Position numbers and translations under genes: made by a program. Under the pieces are notes generated by a model that was given only the letters and a program-made list of their open reading frames with translations, ran no database searches and was not told where the DNA came from. A stretch of 64,000 bases of DNA from Terriglobus tenax (GTDB lineage: Bacteria; Acidobacteriota; Terriglobia; Terriglobales; Acidobacteriaceae), in NCBI RefSeq assembly GCF_025685395.1, contig NZ_JAGSYA010000003.1, positions 1,270,313 to 1,334,312 of the forward strand, read 5' to 3'. Positions 9,580 to 18,304 of the stretch are shown piece after piece (positions within the stretch are counted from its first letter, which is position 1; every line of letters begins with the position of its first letter).

Positions 9580-10782
9580 ATGAGTATGGAAACGCGCCAG
9601 TTCATTGAACTGGAAGATCAGTATGGAGCGCATAACTACCATCCGCTGGATGTCGTGGTGGAACGGGCCGAGGGCGCGTGGCTTTTCGATGTGGAAGGAA
9701 AGCGCTATCTCGATTGCCTGGCTTCGTATTCGGCGGTGAACCAGGGGCATTGTCATCCGAAGATTCTTGCCGCGCTGGTGGAGCAGGCGGGCAAAGTGAC
9801 GCTGACCTCACGTGCCTTCCGCAATGACCAATTGCCGCTGCTGCTGAAGGAGTTGCATGAGCTGACCGGCTACGAGCGGGCGCTGATGATGAACTCTGGC
9901 AGCGAGGCCGTGGAGAGCGCGCTGAAGATTGCGCGCAAGTGGGGCTACAAGCACAAGGGAATTCCGGAAGGGCAGGCGGAGATCATCGTCTGCTCCAATA
10001 ACTTCCATGGCCGCACCATCACGATTGTCGGCTTCTCTTCGGAAGACCAGTACCGCGATGGCTTTGGACCGTATCCCGCGGGTTTCCGCACGATTCCGTT
10101 TGGCGATGCCGAGGCCCTGCGGGCCAGCATTACGCCGAACACCTGCGCCTTCCTGGTAGAGCCGATCCAGGGTGAAGCGGGAGTGCTGATGCCTCCGGAT
10201 GGTTTTCTGAGCCAGGTACGCACGATCTGTTCGGAGAACAACGTTCTCTTTATCGCGGACGAGATCCAGTCGGGCCTGGCGCGTACGGGTAAGATGTTTG
10301 CCTACATGCACGACGATGCGCGTCCGGATGTGCTGATCCTGGGCAAGGCGCTTGCGGGTGGTTTCTATCCGGTATCGGCTGTGTTGGCTTCGGATGAGGT
10401 GATGGGCGTGCTGCATCCGGGCGATCATGGCAGCACCTTCGGCGGCAATCCGCTGGCCTGCGCGGTGGCGCGTACGGCGCTGCGTGTGATTGTGGATGAG
10501 GACCTGGTGACCCGTTCGGCCAGGTTGGGATCGTTGTTCCTGGAGAAGCTGCAGGGCATCAAGAGCCCGGTGATTCGCAGTGTGCGTGGTCGCGGACTCT
10601 GGCTTGCGATTGAGCTCGAGGTTGCGGCGAGGCCGTATTGCGAGGCTCTGCAGGCCGAGGGTCTGCTCTGCAAAGAGACGCACAGCAACATTATTCGTAT
10701 TGCTCCGCCGCTTTGCATTACGGAAGAAGAGATTGCGTGGGCGATGGAGCGGCTGACGCGCGTGCTGGAAACAGCGAAGTAG
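9580..10782 (+). CDS. rocD: Ornithine aminotransferase
   Basis: 400-residue PLP-dependent class III aminotransferase converting ornithine and 2-oxoglutarate to glutamate semialdehyde and glutamate. The N-terminus ([18 protein letters not shown]) and [13 protein letters not shown] are typical for ornithine rather than acetylornithine transaminases. Seen are the substrate-site [15 protein letters not shown], the PLP Asp in [13 protein letters not shown], the Schiff-base Lys in [14 protein letters not shown], and [18 protein letters not shown] 9580 has GAGGG close upstream. It stands alone, divergent from the hydroxylase operon, and is followed by a strong terminator. Acetylornithine aminotransferase is the less likely alternative. 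Confidence 0.88.
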   Translation: MSMETRQFIELEDQYGAHNYHPLDVVVERAEGAWLFDVEGKRYLDCLASYSAVNQGHCHPKILAALVEQAGKVTLTSRAFRNDQLPLLLKELHELTGYERALMMNSGSEAVESALKIARKWGYKHKGIPEGQAEIIVCSNNFHGRTITIVGFSSEDQYRDGFGPYPAGFRTIPFGDAEALRASITPNTCAFLVEPIQGEAGVLMPPDGFLSQVRTICSENNVLFIADEIQSGLARTGKMFAYMHDDARPDVLILGKALAGGFYPVSAVLASDEVMGVLHPGDHGSTFGGNPLACAVARTALRVIVDEDLVTRSARLGSLFLEKLQGIKSPVIRSVRGRGLWLAIELEVAARPYCEALQAEGLLCKETHSNIIRIAPPLCITEEEIAWAMERLTRVLETAK

Positions 10783-10798
10783 GGAAGCTGGACAAGAG

Positions 10799-10830
10799 AA
10801 AGAGGCCACCGCGGTTGCGGTGGCCTCTTT
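10799..10830 (+). terminator. Rho-independent terminator
   Basis: Twelve-base perfect stem (AGAGGCCACCGC at 10801-10812 with its complement at 10817-10828), loop GGTT, followed by TTTGTT. A-rich flank on the left allows use from the minus strand as well, which fits its place between the convergent rocD and TonB-receptor genes. Confidence 0.9.
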
Positions 10831-10848
10831 GTTGGCTAAAAGGAACGT

Positions 10849-13800
10849 TTAGAAGCTGAACTTCGCCGCCGCCTGGAAGATACGGGGATCGGCAGCCGTG
10901 GTGGCATTGCCGAAGGTGCCGGAGCTTACCGTGGTGGTGAAGCCGTTCAGGAACGGGTGGTTGAAGACATTGAAGCCCTCAATGCGCATCTGCAGCTTCA
11001 GGCGTTCGTAGACGTTGAAGTTGCGGCTGAGCGAAAGGTCAAGGTTGTAGTAGTTCGGCTGGCGGAAGGAGTTGCGGCCTACGTTGCCGAAGGTGCCCAC
11101 GGCGTTCTGGGTGAAGGCAGCTTTGTTCAGGTAGCCCAGGTTGGCGCGGCGCTGAACCTTGTTACCGGTGTAGATGGCGGTTCCCGTAACGTAGTTCGGG
11201 CGGTCAAGGCCCTGGCCGGTGCGGGAGTTGTCGATGCCGCTGGTGACGTTCAGCGGGGTGCCGCTGAGGATGCGGACAATCGGCGCAAGCTGCCAGTCGT
11301 TGAGAACAGCGCGTGCAAAGCCGTTCATCGATTTGAAGTGACTGGAGGCAACGATGGAGGTGTTGAAGATATGCCGCACATCGAAGCCGCAGTTGGCGCG
11401 ATCTCCACGCGGGTAGGCGGGGTTCTGGTTGATGATGCCGGCAACGTCGCCCGGCGCATCGCCAACGGAGATGCAGTGTGACCAGGTGTAGTTGGTCAGC
11501 AGGCTGAAGCTGTCAGACATACGGTGCTGTACGGCGGCAATAACACCGTTGTAGCTGGAGTCATAGCCATCGCTGATTAGCGTCATGGTAGGGCTGAAGA
11601 ATGCACCCTGCGTCGGGTTCGCCAGGGCCAGGACCGTGCGCTGCGGAGCGTTGCCCACGGTGGAGCAAGCGCTGCCAGTACCCGGCGAAACCGTCAGAGC
11701 GCCGCAGGAGCCTGCGCCCGTCCAGGTGCCGGGAATATACACAGCCGGATTGATGGCGCGGCCCAGCCACAGGTGTGCGTTGTGGTTGCCAAGATAGCTG
11801 AGCGACATCATCCATCCGCGGCCAAGGTCCTGCTGGACCGAGGCGGTCCACTGGTAGACGGTTGGGGTCCGGATGTTCCGCGGCAGCAGAACGTAGTAGG
11901 CGTTGGTGGGGAAGACTGCCGAAGAGTTCGGCGGGAAGGTCCCCGGGAAGGGATTGCCACCTGCGTAATTGGCATAGGGATTGGTGAAGTCGACGGCTCC
12001 GGTGGTCGTACTCCCGTTCACCGCGATTTCATTGACGAACGGCGGGCTGGAGGTCAACCGCTGCGAGGTGTACAGGTTGGGCGTGTCATACATGATGGCT
12101 CCACCGGCCCGGAAGACCGTTTTGCCATTGCCGATGGGGTCGTAGCTGAGCGAGAAGCGCGGCGAGAAGTTGTTCCAACGATTGTTGGTGAACTTCTTCG
12201 GCACTCCCGCGTCGCCGTAGAAGAAGATGCCAGCGGGTGCATTGGGATAAACGGTGCTGTGGGTATTGGCGTTGAATGCGCTCTGGTCAAAGGTGGAACC
12301 GAGTCCGAACTTGTCGGTCTGGTAGAGCATGGGCTCGTAACGAACGCCAAGGCTCAGAGTAAGATGCGAGTTGAAGTGGAAGGTGTCCTGCGCGTAGAGC
12401 GAGAAGATGTTCTGGCGATAGGTGGTTTTCTGCTGACGGCTTTGCCCGAAGCTGTTCTGCTTTCCGGTCAGGAAGTCGATCATCGGCTCGCCTGCGCTGG
12501 TAACCACGCCGCCGCCTACATACTGTCCGCCGCTGGCTGCTCCGGTGAACGAGAAGTTTCCGTTCTGCAGGTAGCCGGCGTTGGTGTTGTCACCGGTGCG
12601 GATGTATTCACCGCCGAAGGCGATCTGGTGCTTGCCCCTGATCCAGTCGATGTCATCCGAAAAGGTCTCGGTATTGACGTTGAAGAAGCCGGGGGAGCAG
12701 GTGCCGCAACCGACGGAGAACTGGTTGGTGACGGACAGGCGTAAATCCACGGGAACGTAGGTGTAGATGTTGACGCCGATCGTGTTGGCGTTGATGCCAC
12801 CTGCTGTCGGTCCCCGGTTATTGCGGCGACGTGTATAGCTGGCGTGCGCGCTGTTGACCAGATGGGGTGTCAGGGTGATCGTATCGCCCAGGGTGAAGGC
12901 CATCACACGCTGATCATTGCCGGCGGTGGTAGTAACCAGGAGGTTCGTCGGCGAATAGTAAGCGGGGGCCTTGTAGTTGGTGATGTATGAGCGGAAGAAG
13001 ACGTTGTGGTTGCTGTTGATGTTGTAATCAACGCGACCGATGTACTGGTCTTCCGTGTAGTTCGCCGGGATGGCAACGCTGAAGAAGCCGGTCGTGGGAT
13101 CGGCCAGGCTGGTAGGAAGATACTTGACCAGCGCGAGCGATGTCGGCGAAAGGCTGCTCGTTGGAATCTTACGGTAGTTAGCCAGGTTCGGATTGGTGTT
13201 GATCTTGGCGTTTGTCTTTGGATCGTACAGATTGCCGTTGTCGGCGATGGCGCGGGCGCAGTTGCCGGAAGCCGGCATCTGGCTGAAGTCTCCATTCAGT
13301 TCCGCTGCCGTCGGCAGGCAGACGTTCGTGGAGTTGCCGACCTGACGATTGCGCGTTCCCTGGTAACCGAAGAAGAAGAAGGCCTTATCAGAGACGATCT
13401 TTCCGCCGAAGGTGCCACCGAACTGATTGCGCTTGACGGTGTCCTTGCTGCCGGAAAAGAAGTTGGTCGCGTTGACAACGTTGTTGCGGATGAACTCAAA
13501 GGCCGATCCGTGCCACTGGTTGGTGCCCGAGCGTGTAACGGCGTTCACCAGGGCTCCGGGGTGCAGACCGTTGCGCGCAGGCAGCGAGTTTGATTCAACG
13601 GAGAATTCCTGCAGAGCATCCGGGAAGGGAAAGGGCAGGTTCACATTGGTGAAGTTATCGGTGTGGCCTCCGCCATCCAGCAGGTAGTTGTTGTAGTTGC
13701 CCTGCGATCCTGCGACCGAGATCACCACCGAGGTGATGTAGTTCTTGGAGCCGACCATGTCGTTGTTCGGCGCGGCGACGGCGCCACCGGAGAGCAGCAC

Positions 13801-14283
13801 AAGCTGCGTGGGCTGGCGGCCGTTCAGCGGAAGCTCGGTGATGCGCTTCTGATCGATGACCTGCTTGTAGGTCGCCGATTCGGTTTCGATGGCAACCCCC
13901 GAGGAAGCAACCTCGATGGTTTCCGTCGATGTGCCGACGCTGAGCGATGGGTTGATGGTGATGCTGCTGCCTACCTCCAGCACCAGGCCGGTCTGCGAGT
14001 ACCCCTTGAACGATGCCGCCGTGACAGAAAGGGTATAAGCGCCCGGCGGGATGTTCGGCAGCGAATAGCGGCCTTCCGAATCAGTAACCGTGTTGCGGGC
14101 AATTTTGGTGCCGTTATTGGTGAGGGTGACACTGGCGCCGGTGATGGCGGCTCCTGTGGGGTCTGTGACTCCCCCTTGAAGGCTGGCCGTGCCGCCTGTC
14201 TGGGCGAACACAGAAGCCGTGGTCATCAGCAAGAACAACAGCACCATCCATGAGGATGCGATGCGTCTTTGGCCAAAAGTCAT
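10849..14283 (-). CDS. TonB-dependent outer-membrane receptor, Oar-like, with N-terminal CnaB/carboxypeptidase-regulatory domain
   Basis: 1144 residues. A signal peptide ends at VFAQ (about residue 27), followed by a beta-sandwich regulatory domain (about 35-115, GGVTDPTGAAITGASVTLTN), a plug with LPLNGRQPTQLVLLSGG, and a long beta-barrel ending in RIFQAAAKFSF with the terminal Phe typical of outer-membrane proteins. It should import large substrates, often carbohydrates, energised by TonB; the ligand is unknown. AGGAAG lies about ten bases before ATG 14283. A sigma70-like promoter and a GntR-type palindrome lie upstream. Such proteins are strongly expanded in Acidobacteria. Confidence 0.92.
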   Translation of the reverse strand: MTFGQRRIASSWMVLLFLLMTTASVFAQTGGTASLQGGVTDPTGAAITGASVTLTNNGTKIARNTVTDSEGRYSLPNIPPGAYTLSVTAASFKGYSQTGLVLEVGSSITINPSLSVGTSTETIEVASSGVAIETESATYKQVIDQKRITELPLNGRQPTQLVLLSGGAVAAPNNDMVGSKNYITSVVISVAGSQGNYNNYLLDGGGHTDNFTNVNLPFPFPDALQEFSVESNSLPARNGLHPGALVNAVTRSGTNQWHGSAFEFIRNNVVNATNFFSGSKDTVKRNQFGGTFGGKIVSDKAFFFFGYQGTRNRQVGNSTNVCLPTAAELNGDFSQMPASGNCARAIADNGNLYDPKTNAKINTNPNLANYRKIPTSSLSPTSLALVKYLPTSLADPTTGFFSVAIPANYTEDQYIGRVDYNINSNHNVFFRSYITNYKAPAYYSPTNLLVTTTAGNDQRVMAFTLGDTITLTPHLVNSAHASYTRRRNNRGPTAGGINANTIGVNIYTYVPVDLRLSVTNQFSVGCGTCSPGFFNVNTETFSDDIDWIRGKHQIAFGGEYIRTGDNTNAGYLQNGNFSFTGAASGGQYVGGGVVTSAGEPMIDFLTGKQNSFGQSRQQKTTYRQNIFSLYAQDTFHFNSHLTLSLGVRYEPMLYQTDKFGLGSTFDQSAFNANTHSTVYPNAPAGIFFYGDAGVPKKFTNNRWNNFSPRFSLSYDPIGNGKTVFRAGGAIMYDTPNLYTSQRLTSSPPFVNEIAVNGSTTTGAVDFTNPYANYAGGNPFPGTFPPNSSAVFPTNAYYVLLPRNIRTPTVYQWTASVQQDLGRGWMMSLSYLGNHNAHLWLGRAINPAVYIPGTWTGAGSCGALTVSPGTGSACSTVGNAPQRTVLALANPTQGAFFSPTMTLISDGYDSSYNGVIAAVQHRMSDSFSLLTNYTWSHCISVGDAPGDVAGIINQNPAYPRGDRANCGFDVRHIFNTSIVASSHFKSMNGFARAVLNDWQLAPIVRILSGTPLNVTSGIDNSRTGQGLDRPNYVTGTAIYTGNKVQRRANLGYLNKAAFTQNAVGTFGNVGRNSFRQPNYYNLDLSLSRNFNVYERLKLQMRIEGFNVFNHPFLNGFTTTVSSGTFGNATTAADPRIFQAAAKFSF

Positions 14284-14305
14284 ACAAGGACTTCCTTTCC
14301 GATTT

Positions 14306-14316
14306 TGGTCAGACCA
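14306..14316. promoter_or_regulatory. GntR/FadR-type palindromic operator candidate
   Basis: TGGTCAGACCA is a perfect 11-base palindrome around a central A, matching the TGGTNNNACCA core bound by FadR-subfamily GntR regulators. It lies between the predicted -10 box and the start codon of the TonB receptor, where a bound repressor would block elongation or initiation. No gntR gene is present in the window. Confidence 0.5.
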
Positions 14317-14358
14317 TTTTTTTGAAACTGCAGAATTGGCCTGCCAAAATTCGACGGA

Positions 14359-14388
14359 ACTATAGGAGTCCTACGGGTCGAGGGTCAA
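14359..14388 (-). promoter_or_regulatory. Sigma70-type promoter of the TonB-receptor gene
   Basis: On the minus strand TTGACC (14388-14383) and TATAGT (14364-14359) are separated by 18 bases, close to consensus. Transcription would start near 14352, leaving a leader of about 70 bases containing the palindrome at 14306-14316. Confidence 0.65.
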
Positions 14389-14891
14389 CGGAAATCTTGT
14401 CCTCTATTGGATTTTTTCCCGCGATGAAACGTCCCAATTTCTCCATATGCTTCATAAATATTGATTAGTTACTGGGTTGAAATAAAGTTCGGAGCTCGTA
14501 CGATGCCTCTTTCCGCCTTCCGCCTCTCTCTGCGAGAGAGCATGCTGAAAGTTTCTTATCGAATATCCCAAGGTCATACCAAAGAGAGAGAAAAAACCAC
14601 GGCCAACCAGTTATGTTCAACAATATGGGCGGATGCTTGACGGAATGGGCAGGCCGGTCTACGATCTTCTCCATGACGCATCGTCTGTATCCGCATCTGC
14701 GTTGTTGTTGCTCCCGCTAGCCCACAGGGCCTGGCAGGTTGAGCACGCACATCTTTCCGTACATATCCCATGAGATGAGAAAGTCGGTCGGGTTTTTCCG
14801 GCATGGACTCGCGCGTATTTCCCTGCAGGAAGCAGCGTCACGGCCGTTTCCGGCCTCCAACCCAACAGTTTCCAATTTGAGAGGTAACGCT
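14389..14891. other. Intergenic region between the divergent TonB receptor and CHRD genes
   Basis: About 500 bases with no convincing coding frame. It is less GC-rich than its surroundings in the left half. A short hairpin CTCTCT-GCG-AGAGAG sits near 14524-14540, and a plus-strand promoter candidate lies at 14637-14665. The remainder shows nothing I can name. Confidence 0.5.
14637..14665 (+). promoter_or_regulatory. Candidate promoter for the CHRD/LanC-like pair
   Basis: TTGACG (14637-14642) and TACGAT (14660-14665) are exactly 17 bases apart. The start codon is 227 bases downstream, a long leader, so this may not be the main promoter. Confidence 0.35.
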
Positions 14892-15326
14892 ATGACCTTT
14901 TCCGCAGTTCGTTTCGTCGCAACCACGGGAGTTCTTGCACTCGCATCGTTGCATGCCTATGCCGCCAAAGTTCAGTTGAAGGCGGAGTTGACCGGAGCTC
15001 AGGAGGTTCCGTCCAAAGATGTAGCGGGGAAAGGAACGTTGACGGCCACGCTGGATACGGAGAGTGGTGAGTTGACCTACCACGTCACCTTCAGTGGATT
15101 GACAGGTCCGGTGACCGCGGCGCACTTTCATGGTCCGGCGGCTGAAGGAGTGAACGCCAAACCGCAGGTGCCGGTCAAGGTGAATCCGATTGAAAGTCCA
15201 CTCGATGGTACGGCCCAAATTACCCCCGAACAGGGGAAAGACCTGGTGGAAGGTAAGTGGTACTTTAACCTCCATACTGCGGCGAACCCCGGTGGAGAGA
15301 TTCGCGGTCAGGTCCTAAAGCAGTAA
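14892..15326 (+). CDS. Secreted CHRD-domain protein
   Basis: 144 residues. A signal peptide (to about HAYAA, residue 24) is followed by one CHRD domain with the typical GAQEVP near its start, TGPVTAAHFHGPA in the middle and WYFNLHTAANPGGEIRGQV at the end. CHRD domains were first described in chordin, and in bacteria they occur in exported proteins of unknown role. ATG 14892 has GAGAGG eight bases upstream, so the longer open frame before it is not used. It is 39 bases upstream of the LanC-like gene and probably co-transcribed with it. Confidence 0.85.
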   Translation: MTFSAVRFVATTGVLALASLHAYAAKVQLKAELTGAQEVPSKDVAGKGTLTATLDTESGELTYHVTFSGLTGPVTAAHFHGPAAEGVNAKPQVPVKVNPIESPLDGTAQITPEQGKDLVEGKWYFNLHTAANPGGEIRGQVLKQ

Positions 15327-15365
15327 GCAGAAAAGCCGAGTAAGGATGTAAAGGAGAAAGACCCC

Positions 15366-16817
15366 ATGTCCCGGTTCCATCTGCTACAGCAAGATCGTTC
15401 GAGACGTTCCTTTTTAAAGGGTGTGCTTGCCGCTGCGGCGGCAAGCTACACCTTGCCTGCCCTGGCGGTTCCAACGAAGATGGCTGCGGTGCAGCCCGGC
15501 AACGAGTTGCTTCACGGAGCGATGGAGGCGGCACGATGGGTGCGCGCGAGTGAGATGAGGACGGCGCAGGGGAAGTACTGGCTGCCCGATCCGACTCATC
15601 CCAGCCGCGAACTTCCGCCAGCGCAGAGCAGAAGCATTCGCCGCGGCAGTGCGGGGATTCTGCTTTTCCTGCTGGAGATGTACTCCGCTACCGGAGATCC
15701 CGCTTATCTTGATGACGCGGTGAGCGGAGCGCGGTATCTGGCCGCTACGTGGCAGCAGATGCTGCATGATTCGTCCGTTGCTCCGGGAACGCGGCTGTCT
15801 TTTTATGACGGGCTTGCAGGCGCGGGTTTTGCGCTGACGCAGACCTGGAGTTACAGCAAGGAAGAGCCGCTGCGCCAGGCGGCGGATGCGATTACCAGCT
15901 ATTTGAGCGAAGCTGCCGTGCGCGACAGCGATGGTGTGAGTTGGTCGGAGACATCGAGCATTGCGGGCGACAGCAGCGTGATTCTGTACCTGCTGAATGC
16001 CGCGCAGGCCTTGCAGGATCCGGGCTACCGGAAGGTGGCGGCCCAGGGGGCTGACCGCCTGGTAGCGCTGCAGACCGATGGATCGGCCGATCATTCCTGG
16101 AGCGAGTTGCCATCTCGTCCGGTCCACTCCACTGAGCGTGCCTATATCCCGAACTTTGAGTATGGGACTGCGGGGATTGCCTACACCCTGGCTCGTGTTT
16201 ATGAAGATACCGAGCAGGCCGACTATCTGCAGGCTGCGCGTGAAGGCGCATTCCGTATTGAACGGGTGGCCTGCCGTCAGAAGGACGGTGTCCTGATTCC
16301 GTACTGCGTGCCGGATACGATGTCGAACTTTCAGATCGGTTTCAGCCAGGGAGCGGCGGGTACGGCGCGTTTGTTCTACCAACTGCATAAGGTCACCTCG
16401 GACAATGCCTATTTCCTGATGTCAGAGAAGCTGGCCGACGGTATTCTTGGGGCGTTGAAGCGTCCTTTGACCGCCCTCGCTCTGGAGGAGAATGCGCTGT
16501 GCCAGCACTCAGGCAAGGCCGGCGTGATGGAGTTTCTGCTGGGGATGGGCAAGGTGACGGGCGATACGCGCTACACGCAGGCCGTCAACCGCATTGGCCG
16601 GGAGACCATCGAAGAGATGGACTTCCATGGGCATCGCAGCCGCTGGTTCGATAACTACAGCCATGTTCCGGCGCCGCAGGATACATGGGAGACGGGGTAT
16701 TCGTTTGGCGCGGCCGGCATTGGAAGCGCGCTGTTGCACTCGGCGATGGTGGAACATACGGCGTGGCAGCCTATTGTCTGGCCGGACAACCCGTTCCCTC
16801 ATATTTCCGCACTCTAA
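15366..16817 (+). CDS. Tat-exported LanC-like (alpha/alpha)6-barrel protein
   Basis: 483 residues. A twin-arginine signal (RRSFLKGVLAAAAASY, Arg13-Arg14) directs export. The mature part shows regularly spaced Gly-rich turns typical of the LanC/LANCL barrel: RRGSAGILLFL, YDGLAGAGFAL, FEYGTAGIAYTL, FSQGAAGTARLF, CQHSGKAGVMEFL (C379, H381) and YSFGAAGIGSALL. Lantibiotic cyclases bind zinc through a Cys and an adjacent Cys-His pair; here only one Cys and one His of such a motif are evident, so cyclase activity is doubtful. No lantibiotic precursor or LanB/LanM gene is nearby. AAGGAG precedes ATG 15366. A glycoside-processing six-hairpin enzyme is an alternative reading. Confidence 0.75.
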   Translation: MSRFHLLQQDRSRRSFLKGVLAAAAASYTLPALAVPTKMAAVQPGNELLHGAMEAARWVRASEMRTAQGKYWLPDPTHPSRELPPAQSRSIRRGSAGILLFLLEMYSATGDPAYLDDAVSGARYLAATWQQMLHDSSVAPGTRLSFYDGLAGAGFALTQTWSYSKEEPLRQAADAITSYLSEAAVRDSDGVSWSETSSIAGDSSVILYLLNAAQALQDPGYRKVAAQGADRLVALQTDGSADHSWSELPSRPVHSTERAYIPNFEYGTAGIAYTLARVYEDTEQADYLQAAREGAFRIERVACRQKDGVLIPYCVPDTMSNFQIGFSQGAAGTARLFYQLHKVTSDNAYFLMSEKLADGILGALKRPLTALALEENALCQHSGKAGVMEFLLGMGKVTGDTRYTQAVNRIGRETIEEMDFHGHRSRWFDNYSHVPAPQDTWETGYSFGAAGIGSALLHSAMVEHTAWQPIVWPDNPFPHISAL

Positions 16818-16939
16818 AAGCCATTCTGGCTAAAACGGATCAGCTTTTCTGCCGGGCCCCGAGCGCAGGTGCGCTACACTAGCGCCACGCCGGGCCCGCG
16901 GAACGCTACCGAAGACATGTCCAACTGATCGGAGACGAG

Positions 16940-18304
16940 ATGTACCCATCGCGCCCTGATACCGATGTCTCGCGCCAACCCCTGCCCGTCGGTGTTTTGA
17001 TTGCAGCCTGCTTTGGCAACGCGCTTGAGTTCTACAGCGTGACGGTCTACGCGTTTGTGGCGACGACCCTTTCGCCCCTTTTCTTTCCGCATAACAACCC
17101 GGCAGTCTCCATCCTGTTGACCTTTGGGTTGTTCGGTATCTCCTATCTGGTGCGTCCTATCGGCGGCATTGTCGTGGGAGCCTATGGAGACCGCAAAGGA
17201 CGCCGCGCCGCGTTGCTGCTGACATTGGAGATCACGCTGGTGGGCACGGCATTGATGGTTGCCACGCCATCCTACGCGAGGATCGGTTTGTGGGCACCGC
17301 TACTGGTGCTGATGGCGCGTATTCTGCAGGGCTTTGCGTTGGGCGGTGAGTTGGGAAGCGCAACCGCGTACCTGATGGAACAGGGCCCGGCGCATCGTAA
17401 GCCGTTGTTTGCCAGCCTGCAGTTAGCCAGCCAGGGGCTGGGCGGCATTGTGGCTGCGACCGCAGGACTAATCTTTACGAATCTGACGCCGGAGCATCGA
17501 GCAAGCTGGGGATGGCGGCTTATGCTGGCCATGCCGCTGTTCCTTGCACCCATCGGGATCTATATCCGCCGTCATCTGAATGAGAGTTACGAGTTTCTCA
17601 ACAGTGAGCGGGCACGCGTGTCGACGGCGAGGCTCATCTATCACTACCGGTCGATGATTGTGCTTTCCGCCGCGACCATTGCAGCGTTGACGGCCAATAT
17701 TTACTTTCGCGTCTATCTGCCGGCGTTTGTCAGCAGCAACCTGGGACTGCCAGCCTGGTCTCCGTTTGTGTTGATGTACATCACCTCCGTGATCAACATG
17801 ATCGTGGTGCCGGTGGTGGCGCGTATCTCCACACCGGAAAACAGCCGCCGCATCATGATGGGAGCGTTGGTGCTGCTGACCCTCGCGGTGTGGCCCGCGA
17901 TCGTGATGGTGACGCGGCACCCAACCGTGATGCACATGCTGGTGGGATGCAGCATTCTTACCGTGCTGGGTGCAATTTACAGTGCGCCGCAGAGCTACGT
18001 GATCGCGAGTATCTTTCCGACGCAGATGCGCAGTGTGGGGGTTGCCACAAGTTATAACGTCGCCGTGTTGGCCTTTGGCGGCTTTGCTCCGGCGATCTAC
18101 TCCGGGCTTGTCCAGATGACAGGCAATCCGCGATCACCAGCGGCGTATCTGCTGGGTGCGTGTGCCGTCAGCTTCGTATCTCTGTTCTTCCTTCCGAACC
18201 GGACGATTGCGCCGCCCACTAGGCAGGCCGCAACGCCGCTTCCGCTGGCGCTGCTTCAACAGGCGCATGTGGGAAGGAGATCGATGCAGCATTCTGGGTG
18301 CTGA
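16940..18304 (+). CDS. MFS transporter, metabolite:H+ symporter (MHS) type
   Basis: 454 residues with about twelve hydrophobic segments. The loop between helices 2 and 3 carries the MFS signature (GAYGDRKGRRAAL), and FGNALEFYSVTVYAF at helix 1, ARILQGFALGGELGSATAYL at helix 4 are typical for MHS carriers of carboxylates or osmolytes. Good ribosome-binding site (GGAGACGAG) before ATG 16940. Its last 86 bases overlap the end of the convergent LysR gene. The regulator may control it, but that is only suggested by position. Confidence 0.9.
   Translation: MYPSRPDTDVSRQPLPVGVLIAACFGNALEFYSVTVYAFVATTLSPLFFPHNNPAVSILLTFGLFGISYLVRPIGGIVVGAYGDRKGRRAALLLTLEITLVGTALMVATPSYARIGLWAPLLVLMARILQGFALGGELGSATAYLMEQGPAHRKPLFASLQLASQGLGGIVAATAGLIFTNLTPEHRASWGWRLMLAMPLFLAPIGIYIRRHLNESYEFLNSERARVSTARLIYHYRSMIVLSAATIAALTANIYFRVYLPAFVSSNLGLPAWSPFVLMYITSVINMIVVPVVARISTPENSRRIMMGALVLLTLAVWPAIVMVTRHPTVMHMLVGCSILTVLGAIYSAPQSYVIASIFPTQMRSVGVATSYNVAVLAFGGFAPAIYSGLVQMTGNPRSPAAYLLGACAVSFVSLFFLPNRTIAPPTRQAATPLPLALLQQAHVGRRSMQHSGC

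Noticed and set aside
14492..14560. Small RNA or attenuator at the CTCTCT/AGAGAG hairpin
   Set aside because: The stem is only six pairs and no promoter or terminator frames it.
15366..16817. Lantibiotic biosynthesis cluster
   Set aside because: A LanC-like protein is present but no precursor peptide, dehydratase, or dedicated exporter, and the protein itself is exported.
16833..16904. Direct repeats GCCGGGCCC before the MFS gene as a regulatory element
   Set aside because: Only two short GC-rich copies; expected by chance in DNA of this composition.
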